From: Helicobacter pylori NQ4053
GTDB taxonomy: Bacteria > Campylobacterota > Campylobacteria > Campylobacterales > Helicobacteraceae
Direction of reading: 5' to 3'
Length of the DNA stretch: 64,000 nucleotides
Assembly (NCBI RefSeq): GCF_000274605.1
Contig: NZ_AKNV01000001.1
Coordinates: 62,001 to 126,000, forward strand
A model generated the notes under the pieces. It was given only the letters and a program-made list of their open reading frames with translations. It ran no database searches and was not told the origin of the DNA. How positions within the stretch are numbered: the stretch's first letter is position 1; each line of letters opens with the position of its first letter. The position numbers and the translations under genes are program-made. This document shows positions 1-9,055 of the stretch, one piece after another.

Positions 1-825
1 AATAGGGATTTTTCCAAGCTCAAAGCCATCGCTATCACTAACCAGCCAGGTTTGAGCGTTACCTTAATAGAAGGTTTGATGATGGCGAAAGCCTTGAGCT
101 TGTCTTTGAATTTGCCCTTGATTTTAGAAGATCATTTGAGAGGGCATGTGTATTCGCTCTTTATCAATGAAAAACAAACCTGCATGCCTTTAAGCGTGCT
201 GTTAGTCTCTGGGGGGCATTCTTTGATTTTAGAGGCTAGAGATTATGAAGACATTAAAATCGTTGCCACGAGTTTAGACGATAGCTTTGGGGAGAGTTTT
301 GATAAGGTTTCCAAAATGCTTGATTTAGGCTATCCAGGAGGCCCTATAGTGGAAAAATTAGCCCTTGATTACGCGCATCAAAACGAGCCTTTAATGTTCC
401 CTATCCCTTTAAAAAACAGCCCGAATCTGGCTTTTAGTTTTTCAGGTTTAAAAAATGCGGTGCGTTTGGAGGTTGAAAAAAACGCTCCCAATTTGAATGA
501 AGCGATCAAACAAAAGATTGCCTATCATTTTCAAAGCGCAGCGATTGAGCATTTAATCCAGCAGACTACACGCTATTTTAAAATCAAACGCCCTAAAATT
601 TTTGGCATTGTGGGAGGAGCGAGCCAGAATCTGGCTTTAAGAAAGGCGTTTGAAAACCTGTGTGCTGAGTTTGATTGCAAGCTTGTTTTAGCCCCTTTAG
701 AATTTTGCAGCGACAATGCCGCTATGATAGGGCGATCCAGCCTAGAAGCCTATCAAAAAAAGCGCTTTGTCCCTTTAGAGAAGGCCAACATTTCGCCAAG
801 AACGCTGTTAAAAAATTTTGAGTGA
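1..825 (+). CDS. tsaD: TsaD, tRNA N6-threonylcarbamoyladenosine transferase (5'-truncated by window edge)
   Basis: TsaD (Gcp/Kae1 family) transfers the threonylcarbamoyl group to A37 of ANN-decoding tRNAs, working with TsaB, TsaE and TsaC. The reading frame is open from base 1 with no start, so about 65 N-terminal residues lie upstream of the window; 274 residues are visible. The metal-binding HxxxH motif is present as HLRGH (visible residues 45-49), the glycine-rich SGGHS segment follows, and the C-terminal CSDNAAMIG motif supplies the last ligand Asp. The gene ends 173 bp before flgG. A TTG codon at 52 is internal and is not the start. Confidence 0.93.
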   Translation, partial: NRDFSKLKAIAITNQPGLSVTLIEGLMMAKALSLSLNLPLILEDHLRGHVYSLFINEKQTCMPLSVLLVSGGHSLILEARDYEDIKIVATSLDDSFGESFDKVSKMLDLGYPGGPIVEKLALDYAHQNEPLMFPIPLKNSPNLAFSFSGLKNAVRLEVEKNAPNLNEAIKQKIAYHFQSAAIEHLIQQTTRYFKIKRPKIFGIVGGASQNLALRKAFENLCAEFDCKLVLAPLEFCSDNAAMIGRSSLEAYQKKRFVPLEKANISPRTLLKNFE

Positions 826-998
826 ATGGATACAAAAAGAAAGCGCTAAAACGCCCTAAAATTCATCAATAGCGTCAAGTATCGGTTATTTTGAGGCAAG
901 AGCTTAAAAAAGAGGGTGTTAAAAAAGCGCGTTTAGTCAAATTTAATCTTATTTTTGTTAGAATTTTGGGTGATTAAGTTTTAGTTTAAAGGGAAAAA

Positions 999-1787
999 AT
1001 GCTTCGTTCTCTCTATAGTGCCACTTCAGGGATGCTCGCCCAACAAACGCACATTGACACCACTTCAAACAATATCGCTAATGTCAATACCACCGGGTTT
1101 AAAAAATCTCGCGCAGATTTTAACGACTTGTTTTACCAAGCGATGCAATACGCTGGCACCAACACAAGCAACACGACTTTATCGCCAGATGGCATGGAAG
1201 TGGGCTTAGGAGTGCGCCCTAGCGCGATCACTAAAATGTTTTCGCAAGGCAGCCCTAAAGAAACGGAAAACAATTTAGATGTCGCCATTACGGGCAAAGG
1301 CTTTTTTCAAGTCCAATTGCCTGATGGCACCACCGCTTATACAAGAAGCGGGAATTTTAAGCTAGACGAACAGGGCAATCTTGTAACGAGCGAGGGCTAT
1401 CTCCTCATCCCTCAAATCACTTTGCCTGAAGACACCACGCAAGTAAACATCGGTGTGGATGGCACGGTGAGCGTGACTCAAGGCTTGCAAACGACTTCTA
1501 ATGTGATCGGGCAAATCACTTTGGCTAATTTTGTCAATCCAGCGGGGCTTCACTCTATGGGGGATAATTTGTTTTCCATCACCAATGCTAGCGGTGATGC
1601 GATTGTGGGCAATCCGGATTCTCAAGGCTTAGGCAAGTTAAGACAAGGCTTTTTGGAGCTTAGCAATGTGAGATTGGTAGAAGAAATGACGGATCTAATC
1701 ACCGCTCAAAGGGCTTATGAAGCCAATTCTAAAAGCATTCAAACCGCTGATGCCATGCTCCAAACCGTCAATTCTCTCAAACGCTAA
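999..1787 (+). CDS. flgG: FlgG, flagellar distal rod protein
   Basis: Forms the distal rod of the flagellum in the periplasm. At 262 residues it has the length usual for FlgG. The N-terminus carries the rod/hook signature (SGMLAQQTHIDTTSNNIANV, about residues 11-30), and the C-terminus carries the matching helical segment (SNVRLVEEMTDLITAQRAYE), which pack together as a coiled coil in the rod. The start is ATG after AAAGGG. A -10-like TAGAAT with upstream TG lies at 959-964. It stands alone here, as H. pylori flagellar genes are scattered. Confidence 0.95.
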   Translation: MLRSLYSATSGMLAQQTHIDTTSNNIANVNTTGFKKSRADFNDLFYQAMQYAGTNTSNTTLSPDGMEVGLGVRPSAITKMFSQGSPKETENNLDVAITGKGFFQVQLPDGTTAYTRSGNFKLDEQGNLVTSEGYLLIPQITLPEDTTQVNIGVDGTVSVTQGLQTTSNVIGQITLANFVNPAGLHSMGDNLFSITNASGDAIVGNPDSQGLGKLRQGFLELSNVRLVEEMTDLITAQRAYEANSKSIQTADAMLQTVNSLKR

Positions 1788-1870
1788 TTGGAGCGGTTGC
1801 TACCATTCTTTAATTCTTGTGGCTAGGGTTTTTAAGGTTTTCAACACCGCTTTTTGGGTTATTGCTTGGG

Positions 1871-2763
1871 TTATTGCTTGATTGGTGCTTTCCTTTTATG
1901 AAAAAAAACAGCCAAAATAACTAGACCAATGAGAATACAAAAAACAATAACCAGATACCATGTTTTTTTAGTTTTATTTGCTTCTCGTTCCGCTTTCAGT
2001 CTCGCTTCTTGTTCCGCTTTCAGTTTTGCTTCTTATTTCGCTTTTAATTTTAGGCGTAAGGTGGCGATCAAAACGCATGCAGGAACGGTTACCCTATAAG
2101 CCGGCCCTGCAAGATTGATGCTCACTAATGCACCTGTAATGACCCAACCAATAGGGCCAGCCAAAACGCCCAAAGTTTTTTAAGCGCTACTTTACCCACC
2201 ACAGATGATAAACCATGCCCTAGAGTTTTTTTACCATTGCATCTGCAACAGCTATAGCCAACGCATAAGAATGAGAGCCACTCGCTTGAAACAGCGTTAA
2301 AACAGATGCGATTAGGATTTGTTTGTTTTCACCAATCATTTTATTAATATTTGTCATGCCCAATTCATGGAGAAGTTCTTCAAGATCTTTTTTACTCATT
2401 TGTTCTAAACTATCTTTCAAGAGTTTAGCAAGCATGTTTTGCTCAATCAAAGAGGTGCTAGAAGACTTGTTATAACTAACTTTCAAATGATCGCACGCAT
2501 CGCACAAAATCTCTTTGTATAAGACCCCTTCATCTCTAAAAAAATTAATAAAACTATTGCCCCCGTAACGCTGCAATTCTTCAGCAATCCTTTTGGGGTA
2601 TTTGGCGTAATCGCTACCATACCTTCTGTATTCTGTTGAACTTGTCAATTCTTCATTCATTCTTAGTGCACCATCTTCATCATAAACAAGCACATCAAAC
2701 AAATCTTTCAAATCATTAGAGCTTAATCGCTTTAAAAATTCCAAGTCGCTATTTGTATGCCAT
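1871..2763 (-). pseudogene. Decayed UPF0174/YaaW-like gene (paralogue of the gene at 3372-4133)
   Basis: The longest intact frame, 2220-2744, encodes 174 residues closely matching the N-terminal two thirds of the neighbour at 3372-4133. I see four lesions. (1) After the ancestral start (ATG at 2761-2763, with an AAAGGG site upstream) a 5-bp deletion shifts the frame. (2) An A7 tract near 2226 is one base short. (3) An A6 tract near 2176 is also one base short; restoring both bases recovers a C-terminal block like the neighbour's ([10 protein letters not shown]...[11 protein letters not shown]). (4) A TAA near 2033 interrupts a Lys/Glu/Ala-rich stretch. Beyond it the frame continues through a hydrophobic membrane segment (WYLVIVFCILIGLVILAVFF) to a stop at 1871. 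The intact ancestor would have had about 290 residues. Function is unknown. Confidence 0.8.
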
Positions 2764-2826
2764 GCAATCCCTTTAATTTACTTCTGCCGCTCACTCAAAT
2801 CCCACCAACCCCCTCTTTTAGTGAAG

Positions 2827-2868
2827 TGATTAGTGATTAGTGATTAGTGATTAGTGATTAGTGATTAG
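2827..2868. repeat. Six tandem copies of TGATTAG
   Basis: The 7-bp unit TGATTAG is repeated exactly six times. It lies about 65-105 bp upstream of the ancestral start of the decayed gene at 1871-2763 and could lie in its promoter region. A 7-bp unit changes promoter spacing rather than frame when copies are gained or lost. That effect is inference; no clear -10 box was identified beside it. Confidence 0.9.
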
Positions 2869-3144
2869 AGCATCATTTTTTAAAATCATGTTTAACGCCC
2901 TAAAAAGCTCAAGCACACCCGCTAACTGCGCACAAAGATAGTGCTACAGATGCTAACGGGCTTTATTGATTTTACAACCAAAGAATGATGATAATAGTTA
3001 AAATATTTTGATACGCTTATCATTTTGGATACGATAAATCTGATTTGAAAGTAGGAAACTATTGATTTTTCTTTAGGTATAATTTAATGAAACGCTATTT
3101 TGATTTTTGACACAAGGAAACCCCCTCCTTTAACCCTCTAACCC
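2869..3144. other. Intergenic region without a recognisable gene
   Basis: No credible coding frame on either strand. The stretch starting AGCATCATTTTTTAAA near 2868 resembles the one at about 4397-4413 upstream of the paralogous gene. This suggests the duplicated unit included upstream DNA as well as coding sequence. Confidence 0.5.
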
Positions 3145-3285
3145 TTACTTTTTATCGTTTTTATGTTCGTGGTTAGCGTTGCATTGATTGGCTTGGTTTT
3201 GGCTATTTTTTTGACAACTTTCGTTGTTTTGATTTTTAGCATCACCTTTTTGATTGTGGTTTTGATTACTGCAACTGTTACTCAT
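3145..3285 (-). CDS. Small Asn/Gln-rich, His/Cys-containing protein (46 residues)
   Basis: A short frame begins with ATG at 3283-3285, preceded by an AGGGAG ribosome-binding site seven bases away. The product is 46 residues, starts MSNSCSNQNH and ends with a basic tail HEHKNDKK. It is dominated by Asn, Gln, Lys and His with three Cys. There is no hydrophobic segment, so it is probably cytosolic. The composition recalls, but does not match, the small metal-binding His-rich proteins of this species. It sits between two UPF0174 paralogues on the same strand. Function is unknown; the site and composition argue that it is real. Confidence 0.6.
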   Translation of the reverse strand: MSNSCSNQNHNQKGDAKNQNNESCQKNSQNQANQCNANHEHKNDKK

Positions 3286-3371
3286 TTTGTCTCCCTTTTA
3301 AATTAAAATAAAAACCAGATGCATTTTCGCACCTAGGTTTCCATTCTATACCCTTTTCCCTAAAAAAAAGC

Positions 3372-4133
3372 TTAAATGGATTCTATTTGTAACGACTTCT
3401 TATCTTCACTGGCTTGCTGTGTTTTTAGGCGTAAAGTGGCAACCACAATGCATGCCGGTATGGTTACCCTATAAGCCGGCCCTGCAATATCAATCGCTGT
3501 CCATACGCCTGTAATGATCCAGCCAACAGGGCCTGTTAAAAAGCTCAGAGTTCTTGTAAGCACTTGATCGCCCGCAAGCGATAAACCACGCCCTAGAATG
3601 GTTTTTGCGACCGCATTCGCAACAATGACAGCTAATTGATAAGATTTAAAGCCTCCCATTTTAAACAGCGTTAAAGTCGCCGCGCTTAAGGCTTGTCTGT
3701 TCAAATTGTCCGTGTTTTTTATGGACAATTCATCGCACATTTCTTTCACTTCTTCATCATCCATTTCTTCCAAACTTCTTTCTAAGATTTTAGAAAGCAT
3801 GTTTTGTTCAATTAAAGTCGTTTCAGTTTTCTTGTTGTAATTGACCTTCAATTTATCGCACACATCGCATAAAATCTCTTTGTATAAGACTCCTTCGCCT
3901 TTAATGAAACTCGCAAAACTATTGCTCCCATAGTATTGCAACTCTTCAGCGATTCTTTCTGCGTATTTAGCGTAATCATCGCCATGCCTTTTGTATTCTA
4001 TGGAGCTTGTGAGTTTTTCATTGTGTCTTTTTTCGCCGTCTTTACCAAAAACAAGCACCTCAAACAAATCCAATAAATCACCAGATTCCAGTTGCTTTAA
4101 AAATTCCAAGTCTCTATCATATTTGTATGCCAT
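3372..4133 (-). CDS. UPF0174/YaaW-like protein (DUF3944 N-terminus)
   Basis: 253 residues. The N-terminal 35 residues ([20 protein letters not shown]) are the DUF3944 signature found at the start of YaaW-family proteins. A middle region (about 40-180) is charged and helical. A C-terminal segment (about 190-235) carries a glycine/tryptophan-rich, probably membrane-associated stretch ([20 protein letters not shown]). No enzymatic motif is visible and the family role is not established. The start is ATG with AAGGAA upstream. It is the intact partner of the decayed copy at 1871-2763. Confidence 0.8.
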   Translation of the reverse strand: MAYKYDRDLEFLKQLESGDLLDLFEVLVFGKDGEKRHNEKLTSSIEYKRHGDDYAKYAERIAEELQYYGSNSFASFIKGEGVLYKEILCDVCDKLKVNYNKKTETTLIEQNMLSKILERSLEEMDDEEVKEMCDELSIKNTDNLNRQALSAATLTLFKMGGFKSYQLAVIVANAVAKTILGRGLSLAGDQVLTRTLSFLTGPVGWIITGVWTAIDIAGPAYRVTIPACIVVATLRLKTQQASEDKKSLQIESI

Positions 4134-4436
4134 ATTATTCCTTTATATTGTTTTATCACTTATTAAAAACAAACGACTTTTCACGCTCCATCGCTGTTTT
4201 TCTAAAGTGATTACTGATTTTAATATCATTTGTCTAAAACTACACTTAATATTCTAAAAAGGCTTAAACTCAAAAGCCCAACGCTATTAGTTCTATAGAT
4301 TTCATGCTTTAAAACACCAATTTTTTGGTTATTGCCTGAATAATGTTTGTTTATAAAAAACAACTAATAAAATAATGATTAAAAAGAAAATAAAGCGGTT
4401 ATAGCATCATTTTTTAAATTTAGGCATAAAACGCCC
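4134..4436. other. Intergenic region between nusB and the UPF0174 gene
   Basis: About 300 bp of AT-rich DNA holding the promoter region of the minus-strand UPF0174 gene and the 3' flank of nusB. Parts (near 4190-4290) resemble the DNA upstream of the decayed paralogue (2800-2930), consistent with duplication of the whole unit. I see no RNA gene or credible frame here. Confidence 0.5.
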
Positions 4437-4853
4437 TCAATTCAAGGGTTTTTGAGTGAGCTTTCTGCTCAAAGAATCCAAGATAGCGTTTAAAAATTTA
4501 GGGGTGTTAGGCTCAGCGTAGAGTTTGCCAAGCTCTATGCATTCGTTGATGATGATAGGGTTTTGCGTGGGCGTGAAGCCAATTTCATACGCCCCTAAGC
4601 GTAAAATCGCCTTCTCCATGCTCCCTAGTCGTTTGAAATCCCAGTCTTTCAAATGCGGTTCAATGAGGGCGTCAATTTCATTGATTCTTTCTAACACGCC
4701 ATTAAAAAGGCTTAAGGCAAAAGCCAGCTGGTTGTTTTTAATTTTTTTTTCTTCTAGCATGCTGGAAGCGATTTTTTTAATTTCTTCATTACCGCTTTCA
4801 AACGCATACAACAATTCAACCACAGCCCCCCTAGCTTGAGTTCGTGTCGCCAT
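4437..4853 (-). CDS. nusB: NusB, transcription antitermination factor
   Basis: NusB binds boxA RNA with S10 (NusE) to keep RNA polymerase processive on rRNA operons. At 138 residues it has the usual size and the all-helical pattern with the N-terminal TRTQARGAVVELLYAFE signature and C-terminal INECIELGKLYAEPNTPKFL. Its start lies 1 bp after the ribH stop, so the two are probably translationally coupled. It is the last gene of the minus-strand icfA-kdsA-ribH-nusB cluster. Confidence 0.95.
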   Translation of the reverse strand: MATRTQARGAVVELLYAFESGNEEIKKIASSMLEEKKIKNNQLAFALSLFNGVLERINEIDALIEPHLKDWDFKRLGSMEKAILRLGAYEIGFTPTQNPIIINECIELGKLYAEPNTPKFLNAILDSLSRKLTQKPLN

Positions 4854-4854
4854 T

Positions 4855-5325
4855 TTAACCCTTGAGAGTTTGGCACAAGCTCAACAATTCAATGAGAGTG
4901 CTCATCGCTTCAAAGCCCTTATTGCCGGCTTTACTGCCCGCTCTTTCAATCGCTTGTTCAATATTGTCCGTGGTAAGCACGCCAAAGCTTACCGGCATGC
5001 TGTATTTTAACATCGCACTAGCAATGCCTTTAGTCGCTTCCGCGCTCACGTAGTCAAAATGCGGAGTCCCCCCTCTAATGATCGCTCCTAAAACGCACAC
5101 GCCATCGTATTTTTCACTCCCTAACAACCTCTCTAAAATGAAAGGCAATTCATAAGCCCCAGGCACCAGCACGAGATCTAAAAGATTCTCATCGCCCCCA
5201 TGCCTTTTAAAGCAATCCATCGCCCCTTCTTTTAATCTGTCTGTGATGATATGGTTGAAGCGCGAGGTTAAAATAGCGACTTTTTCATTCCCTTGTAATT
5301 GCAATTTCCCTTCTATGATTTGCAT
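4855..5325 (-). CDS. ribH: RibH, 6,7-dimethyl-8-ribityllumazine synthase
   Basis: Condenses 5-amino-6-ribitylamino-uracil with 3,4-dihydroxy-2-butanone-4-phosphate in riboflavin synthesis. The 156-residue length is typical. Family motifs are visible: [12 protein letters not shown] near the start, VPGAYELP (substrate loop), [14 protein letters not shown] (phosphate and catalytic His region) and [12 protein letters not shown]. The gene is followed by nusB with 1 bp between them and preceded by kdsA. Confidence 0.96.
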   Translation of the reverse strand: MQIIEGKLQLQGNEKVAILTSRFNHIITDRLKEGAMDCFKRHGGDENLLDLVLVPGAYELPFILERLLGSEKYDGVCVLGAIIRGGTPHFDYVSAEATKGIASAMLKYSMPVSFGVLTTDNIEQAIERAGSKAGNKGFEAMSTLIELLSLCQTLKG

Positions 5326-5334
5326 GAAATTCCT

Positions 5335-6165
5335 TTAAAATAAATTTTGGATTTTTAACATGTCGGTTACTAAGTGTTCTAACTCATCAGGTTTGAGCAT
5401 GTTCGCCCCATCGCTTAGGGCGTTTTTAGGATCAATGTGCGTTTCAGCGAATAGTCCATCAATCCCCACCGCCGCCGCCGCTCTGGCTAAAATAGGGGCA
5501 AAAGAGCTGTCGCCTGAACTTTTCCCATTCGCACCCCCTGGCATTTGCACGCTATGGGTAGCGTCAAAAATCACAGGGGCAAACTCTCGCATGATTTTTA
5601 AAGAGCGCATATCCACCACTAAATTCCCATACCCAAAGCTGCTCCCCCTTTCACACAACCACACGCCATTTTTCAACGCTGTTTCATAAGTGGGGCTTTG
5701 AATGCTTTTATCCCTTGTTTTAAGGGCTTTTAAGACAGAATATTGCATGTCTTTTGGGTTCATGAATTGCCCTTTTTTGATATTGATAATAGCGTTAGTC
5801 TGGCTCACTGCTACAATCAGATCCGTTTGGCGGCACAAAAACGCCGGGATTTGTAAAATATCCGCTACTTTGGCTGCCACGCTTGCTTGATAGCTCTCAT
5901 GCACATCGGTTAAAATCTTATAACCAAATTCCTCTTTGATAATTTGCAACATTTCTAAGCCTTTTTCTAAACCAGGCCCTCTGTAACTCTCCAAACTCGT
6001 GCGGTTAGCCTTATCAAAACTCGCTTTAAAATAAAAATCCAACCGCTCGTTGTTGGCTAGGGGTTGCAATTTAGTAGCGATACTTCTTAGATTTTCTAAG
6101 CTCTCAATGACGCATGGCCCAGCGATTAAAACGGGTTTAGGGGTTTTTGTTTTAGAAGTTTTCAT
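5335..6165 (-). CDS. kdsA: KdsA, 3-deoxy-8-phosphooctulonate synthase
   Basis: Makes Kdo-8-phosphate from arabinose-5-phosphate and PEP for the LPS inner core. I chose ATG at 6165 (276 residues, starting [10 protein letters not shown]) because it follows AAAGGAAAAG and gives the usual length; an in-frame upstream start would add 18 atypical residues inside icfA. The [10 protein letters not shown] motif has Cys where metal-independent enzymes have Asn, pointing to the metal-dependent class. The gene overlaps the 3' end of icfA by 14 bp. Confidence 0.94.
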   Translation of the reverse strand: MKTSKTKTPKPVLIAGPCVIESLENLRSIATKLQPLANNERLDFYFKASFDKANRTSLESYRGPGLEKGLEMLQIIKEEFGYKILTDVHESYQASVAAKVADILQIPAFLCRQTDLIVAVSQTNAIINIKKGQFMNPKDMQYSVLKALKTRDKSIQSPTYETALKNGVWLCERGSSFGYGNLVVDMRSLKIMREFAPVIFDATHSVQMPGGANGKSSGDSSFAPILARAAAAVGIDGLFAETHIDPKNALSDGANMLKPDELEHLVTDMLKIQNLF

Positions 6166-6817
6166 GACTTTTCCTTTGTTTAATGGTTTCTTCAATCGGC
6201 TCAAAAAAATGGCTTTCAAAATTATAATTATAAATCCTGCCTGTTTCTATGATATAGTGCCAACCAAAAATTTTTAATTCGTTATTTATCACTCTTTCTT
6301 GAATGAAATCATAGCTTAAGAGGTTGTTGAGTTGCAAGCGCACATTCAAACGCTCTGTAAGCCATGAACGCTTGGCGGAATGGTTGCTGAATTGCGGGTG
6401 ATCTTTTAATTCTTCTTTAATAGGCTCTAAAAATTGTATCCAGTTTGCAATGTAAGGGGTTTTAGCTTTGGTGGTTTCATCATGGATTAAATGAATGCTC
6501 CCGCAAGCCCCACAATCGCTATGCCCGCAAATGATTAAGTTTTGAATGCCCACATGCGCAATAGCGTATTCAATGCTCGCAATGGTAGAAAGGGATTCTT
6601 TATAACTTGTTTTAGGGGGGATCACATTGCCCATATTGCGGATCACATACAATTCGCCCGGTTTGGTGCCGGTGATTAAATTAGGCACGACTCGTGAATC
6701 CACGCAAGAAATGAACAAAGTGTGGGGCTTTTGCTTGGTTTTTAAGCTCTCATAAAGCTCTTTAAGCTCTTCATATTCATTCTCTTGAAACTCTAACGCT
6801 CCTAAAAACGCTTTCAC
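6152..6817 (-). CDS. icfA: Beta-class carbonic anhydrase
   Basis: 221 residues. Interconverts CO2 and bicarbonate; in H. pylori this cytoplasmic enzyme supports urease-based pH control. The beta-class zinc ligands are visible: Cys in [10 protein letters not shown] with its Asp-Arg dyad, and the His/Cys pair in [10 protein letters not shown]. The start is GTG at 6817 after AAGGG. It heads a four-gene minus-strand cluster with kdsA, ribH and nusB, and a -10-like TATGAT lies at 6872-6877. Confidence 0.94.
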   Translation of the reverse strand: MKAFLGALEFQENEYEELKELYESLKTKQKPHTLFISCVDSRVVPNLITGTKPGELYVIRNMGNVIPPKTSYKESLSTIASIEYAIAHVGIQNLIICGHSDCGACGSIHLIHDETTKAKTPYIANWIQFLEPIKEELKDHPQFSNHSAKRSWLTERLNVRLQLNNLLSYDFIQERVINNELKIFGWHYIIETGRIYNYNFESHFFEPIEETIKQRKSHENF

Positions 6818-6871
6818 TCTTTAACCCTTAAATCTCATTTTCTTAAACTTGGTTTTCATTTTAAAACGCTT

Positions 6872-6909
6872 ATCATAGCTAAAAATCTTGCATTTCTTTT
6901 TGTTATAAT
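6872..6909. promoter_or_regulatory. Divergent promoter region between icfA and pyrF
   Basis: Two -10 boxes face opposite ways. TATGAT on the minus strand (6872-6877) would serve icfA-kdsA-ribH-nusB. TATAAT on the plus strand (6904-6909, with upstream TG) would serve pyrF-panC. The -35 elements are weak, as is usual for the housekeeping sigma factor of this species. Confidence 0.6.
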
Positions 6910-6938
6910 GGCGTTATTTTACACTTTAAAGGGCTTTC

Positions 6939-7622
6939 ATGCAATTGTGTATCGCATTGGATTTAGAAAAAAAAGAGGACAACCTTTTTTTATTACAAGA
7001 ATTAAAGGGCTTAGAGTTATGGGCTAAAGTGGGGCTTAGATCTTTTATAAGAGATGGGGCTGTTTTTTTAGATGAAATCAGAAAGATTGATGAAAATTTT
7101 AAGATCTTTTTAGATTTGAAACTCTATGATATCCCTTATACGATGGCAAATGCCGCGCTAGAATGCGCGAAATTAGAAATTGACATGCTCACCGTGCATT
7201 TAAGTAGTGGCAAAAGCGCGCTAACAGCTTTAATGCAACGCCTGAACGCTCTCAAAAAACGCCCCTTAATCATGGGCGTGAGCGCTTTAACCAGCTTTAG
7301 CGAAGAGGAATTTTTGATGGTGTATAACGCTCCTTTAAAAACGCAAGCGATCACATTAAGCGCTATGGGTAAAGAGAGCGGGATTGATGGGGTGGTGTGT
7401 TCGGTGTTTGAAAGTTTAGCAATCAAAGAGGCTTTAGGTCAAGGCTTTTTGACTTTAACCCCTGGCATAAGGCTCAATAAAAGCGATAAAGAGGATCAAG
7501 AAAGGGTGGCGAACGCTAAAGAAGCCAAACAAAATTTAAGCGATTTTATCGTGGTGGGCCGCCCCATTTATCAGGCTAAAGAGCCTAGAGAAGTGGTTTT
7601 AGAGCTTTTAAAGGATTGTTAA
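6939..7622 (+). CDS. pyrF: PyrF, orotidine-5'-phosphate decarboxylase
   Basis: Final step of UMP synthesis. 227 residues with the catalytic signature FLDLKLYDIPYT (about residues 46-57, holding the Asp-Lys-Asp network), the N-terminal CIALDLEKKEDN strand, and the C-terminal phosphate loop TPGIRL...DFIVVGRPIYQA. The gene abuts panC: its TAA ends one base before the panC ATG. A TATAAT box lies about 30 bp upstream. Confidence 0.96.
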   Translation: MQLCIALDLEKKEDNLFLLQELKGLELWAKVGLRSFIRDGAVFLDEIRKIDENFKIFLDLKLYDIPYTMANAALECAKLEIDMLTVHLSSGKSALTALMQRLNALKKRPLIMGVSALTSFSEEEFLMVYNAPLKTQAITLSAMGKESGIDGVVCSVFESLAIKEALGQGFLTLTPGIRLNKSDKEDQERVANAKEAKQNLSDFIVVGRPIYQAKEPREVVLELLKDC

Positions 7623-8453
7623 ATGCGCGTGTTAGAAACGATTGCCACTTTAAGAGAATATCGTAAAAATTTGAAAGAAAGCGTGGGGTTTGTGCCGACT
7701 ATGGGGGCTTTACACAAAGGGCATCAAAGCTTGATAGAAAGGAGTTTGAAAGAAAATTCCCACACGATTGTAAGCGTTTTTGTCAATCCCACGCAATTTG
7801 GGGCTAACGAAGATTTTAGCGCTTACCCACGCCCTTTAGAAAAGGATTTGGCTTTGTGTGAAGGATTGGGCGTTAATGCGGTATTTTTGCCTAAAATTGA
7901 CGAAATGTATCCCTATGAAGCAGAGCAACGCCTGAAACTCTACGCCCCTACATTTTTATCTAGCTCTTTAGAGGGAGCGGTGCGTAAGGGGCATTTTGAT
8001 GGGGTGGTTCAGATCGTGTTAAGATTGTTCCATCTTGTTAATCCTACTAGAGCGTATTTTGGCAAAAAGGACGCCCAACAGCTTTTAATCATCCAGCATT
8101 TAGTCCAAGATTTGCTTTTAGACATTGAAATAGCGCCATGCGAGATCGTGCGCGATGACGATAATTTGGCTTTAAGCTCTAGGAATGTGTATTTGAATGC
8201 AACAGAAAGAAAACAAGCCCTAGCTATTCCAAAAGCTTTAGAAAACATCCAGCAGGCCATAGATAGGGGCGAAAAAGCGTGCGAAAAACTGAAAAAACTA
8301 GGGCTTGAAATTTTAGAAACCTTGGAAGTGGATTATTTGGAATGTTGCAACCACAAGCTAGAGCCTTTAAAAACCATAGAGCCAACTAACACGCTCATTT
8401 TAGTGGCGGCTCGTGTGGGTAAAACCAGGCTTTTAGATAATTTATGGGTGTAG
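7623..8453 (+). CDS. panC: PanC, pantothenate synthetase
   Basis: ATP-dependent ligation of pantoate and beta-alanine, with panD at 39366 supplying beta-alanine. 276 residues. Signatures of the nucleotidylyltransferase fold are present: [13 protein letters not shown] (HIGH-like motif), [22 protein letters not shown] and the KMSKS-like SSRNVYL. The gene starts directly after the pyrF stop and shares its promoter. Confidence 0.96.
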   Translation: MRVLETIATLREYRKNLKESVGFVPTMGALHKGHQSLIERSLKENSHTIVSVFVNPTQFGANEDFSAYPRPLEKDLALCEGLGVNAVFLPKIDEMYPYEAEQRLKLYAPTFLSSSLEGAVRKGHFDGVVQIVLRLFHLVNPTRAYFGKKDAQQLLIIQHLVQDLLLDIEIAPCEIVRDDDNLALSSRNVYLNATERKQALAIPKALENIQQAIDRGEKACEKLKKLGLEILETLEVDYLECCNHKLEPLKTIEPTNTLILVAARVGKTRLLDNLWV

Positions 8454-8466
8454 TTTGGAATTTTTG

Positions 8467-8542
8467 TGGCGACCCTTGAAAGATTTGAACTTCCGTTTCC
8501 ACCGTGAAAGGGTGGTATCCTTGGCCACTAGATGAAAGGGTC
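8467..8542 (-). tRNA. tRNA-Glu (UUC), divergent copy
   Basis: 76 bases including encoded CCA. The acceptor arms GACCCTT and AAGGGTC pair perfectly and the anticodon is TTC within CTTTCAC. The D-loop (TAGTGGCCAAG) is one base longer, and the T-stem (GGAAG/CTTTC) is different and AU-rich, compared with the other tRNA-Glu at 8851-8925. It is the last gene of the five-tRNA operon. Base pairing supports a functional tRNA. Confidence 0.9.
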
Positions 8543-8605
8543 ATTTTTAACGATTGACTATTGTATTGGAAATAAAGCGTAGAAAATGATTTAAAAAGTT
8601 CTTGG

Positions 8606-8682
8606 TGGCGGAGCGGACGGGACTCGAACCCGCGACCCCCTGCGTGACAGGCAGATATTCTAACCAGCTGAACTACCGCTCC
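8606..8682 (-). tRNA. tRNA-Asp (GUC)
   Basis: 77 bases including CCA. Acceptor GGAGCGG pairs with CCGCTCC, the anticodon is GTC in CTGTCAC, and the T-arm is GCGGGTTCGAGTCCCGT. Fourth gene in transcription order of the tRNA operon. Confidence 0.96.
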
Positions 8683-8732
8683 CTATCCAAACCCCATAGC
8701 CTAAAAACGCATGCTTGAAGCTAAGTCAAAAA

Positions 8733-8808
8733 TGGTGGTCGCTATAAGACTCGAACTTATGACATCTACCTTGTAAGGGTAGCGCTCTACCAACTGAGCT
8801 AAGCGACC
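8733..8808 (-). tRNA. tRNA-Val (UAC)
   Basis: 76 bases including CCA. Acceptor GGTCGCT pairs with AGCGACC, the anticodon is TAC in CTTACAA, and the T-arm holds GTTCGAGTC. Third gene in the operon. Confidence 0.96.
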
Positions 8809-8850
8809 ACAATATTGAGATAAAATCCAACTAAATCTATATTAAAAGAG

Positions 8851-8925
8851 TGGTGACTCCTAGGGGATTTGAACCCCTGTAACCACCGTGAAAGGGTGGT
8901 ATCCTAACCACTAGATGAAGGAGCC
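8851..8925 (-). tRNA. tRNA-Glu (UUC), canonical copy
   Basis: 75 bases including CCA. Acceptor GGCTCCT pairs with AGGAGTC through one G-U. The anticodon is TTC and the T-arm AGGGGTTCAAATCCCCT is strong. Second gene in the operon. Confidence 0.96.
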
Positions 8926-8937
8926 ACTACGCTCAAA

Positions 8938-9013
<76 letters not shown>

Positions 9014-9026
9014 TCACAAAAAGATA

Positions 9027-9055
9027 ATGATACAATTTTTTTTAACGCTTGTCAA
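9027..9055 (-). promoter_or_regulatory. Near-consensus promoter of the tRNA operon
   Basis: On the minus strand, TTGACA (9050-9055) and TATCAT (9027-9032) are separated by exactly 17 bp. The -10 lies about 14 bp before tRNA-Lys. A full -35 hexamer is unusual in H. pylori, where most promoters keep only the -10, and fits a strong stable-RNA promoter. Confidence 0.85.

Noticed and set aside
1018..1209. Plus-strand frame overlapping flgG
   Set aside because: It lies fully within flgG in another frame, with no own ribosome-binding site.
4525..4839. 104-codon plus-strand frame opposite nusB
   Set aside because: Antisense shadow of the nusB coding sequence; composition follows the complementary gene.
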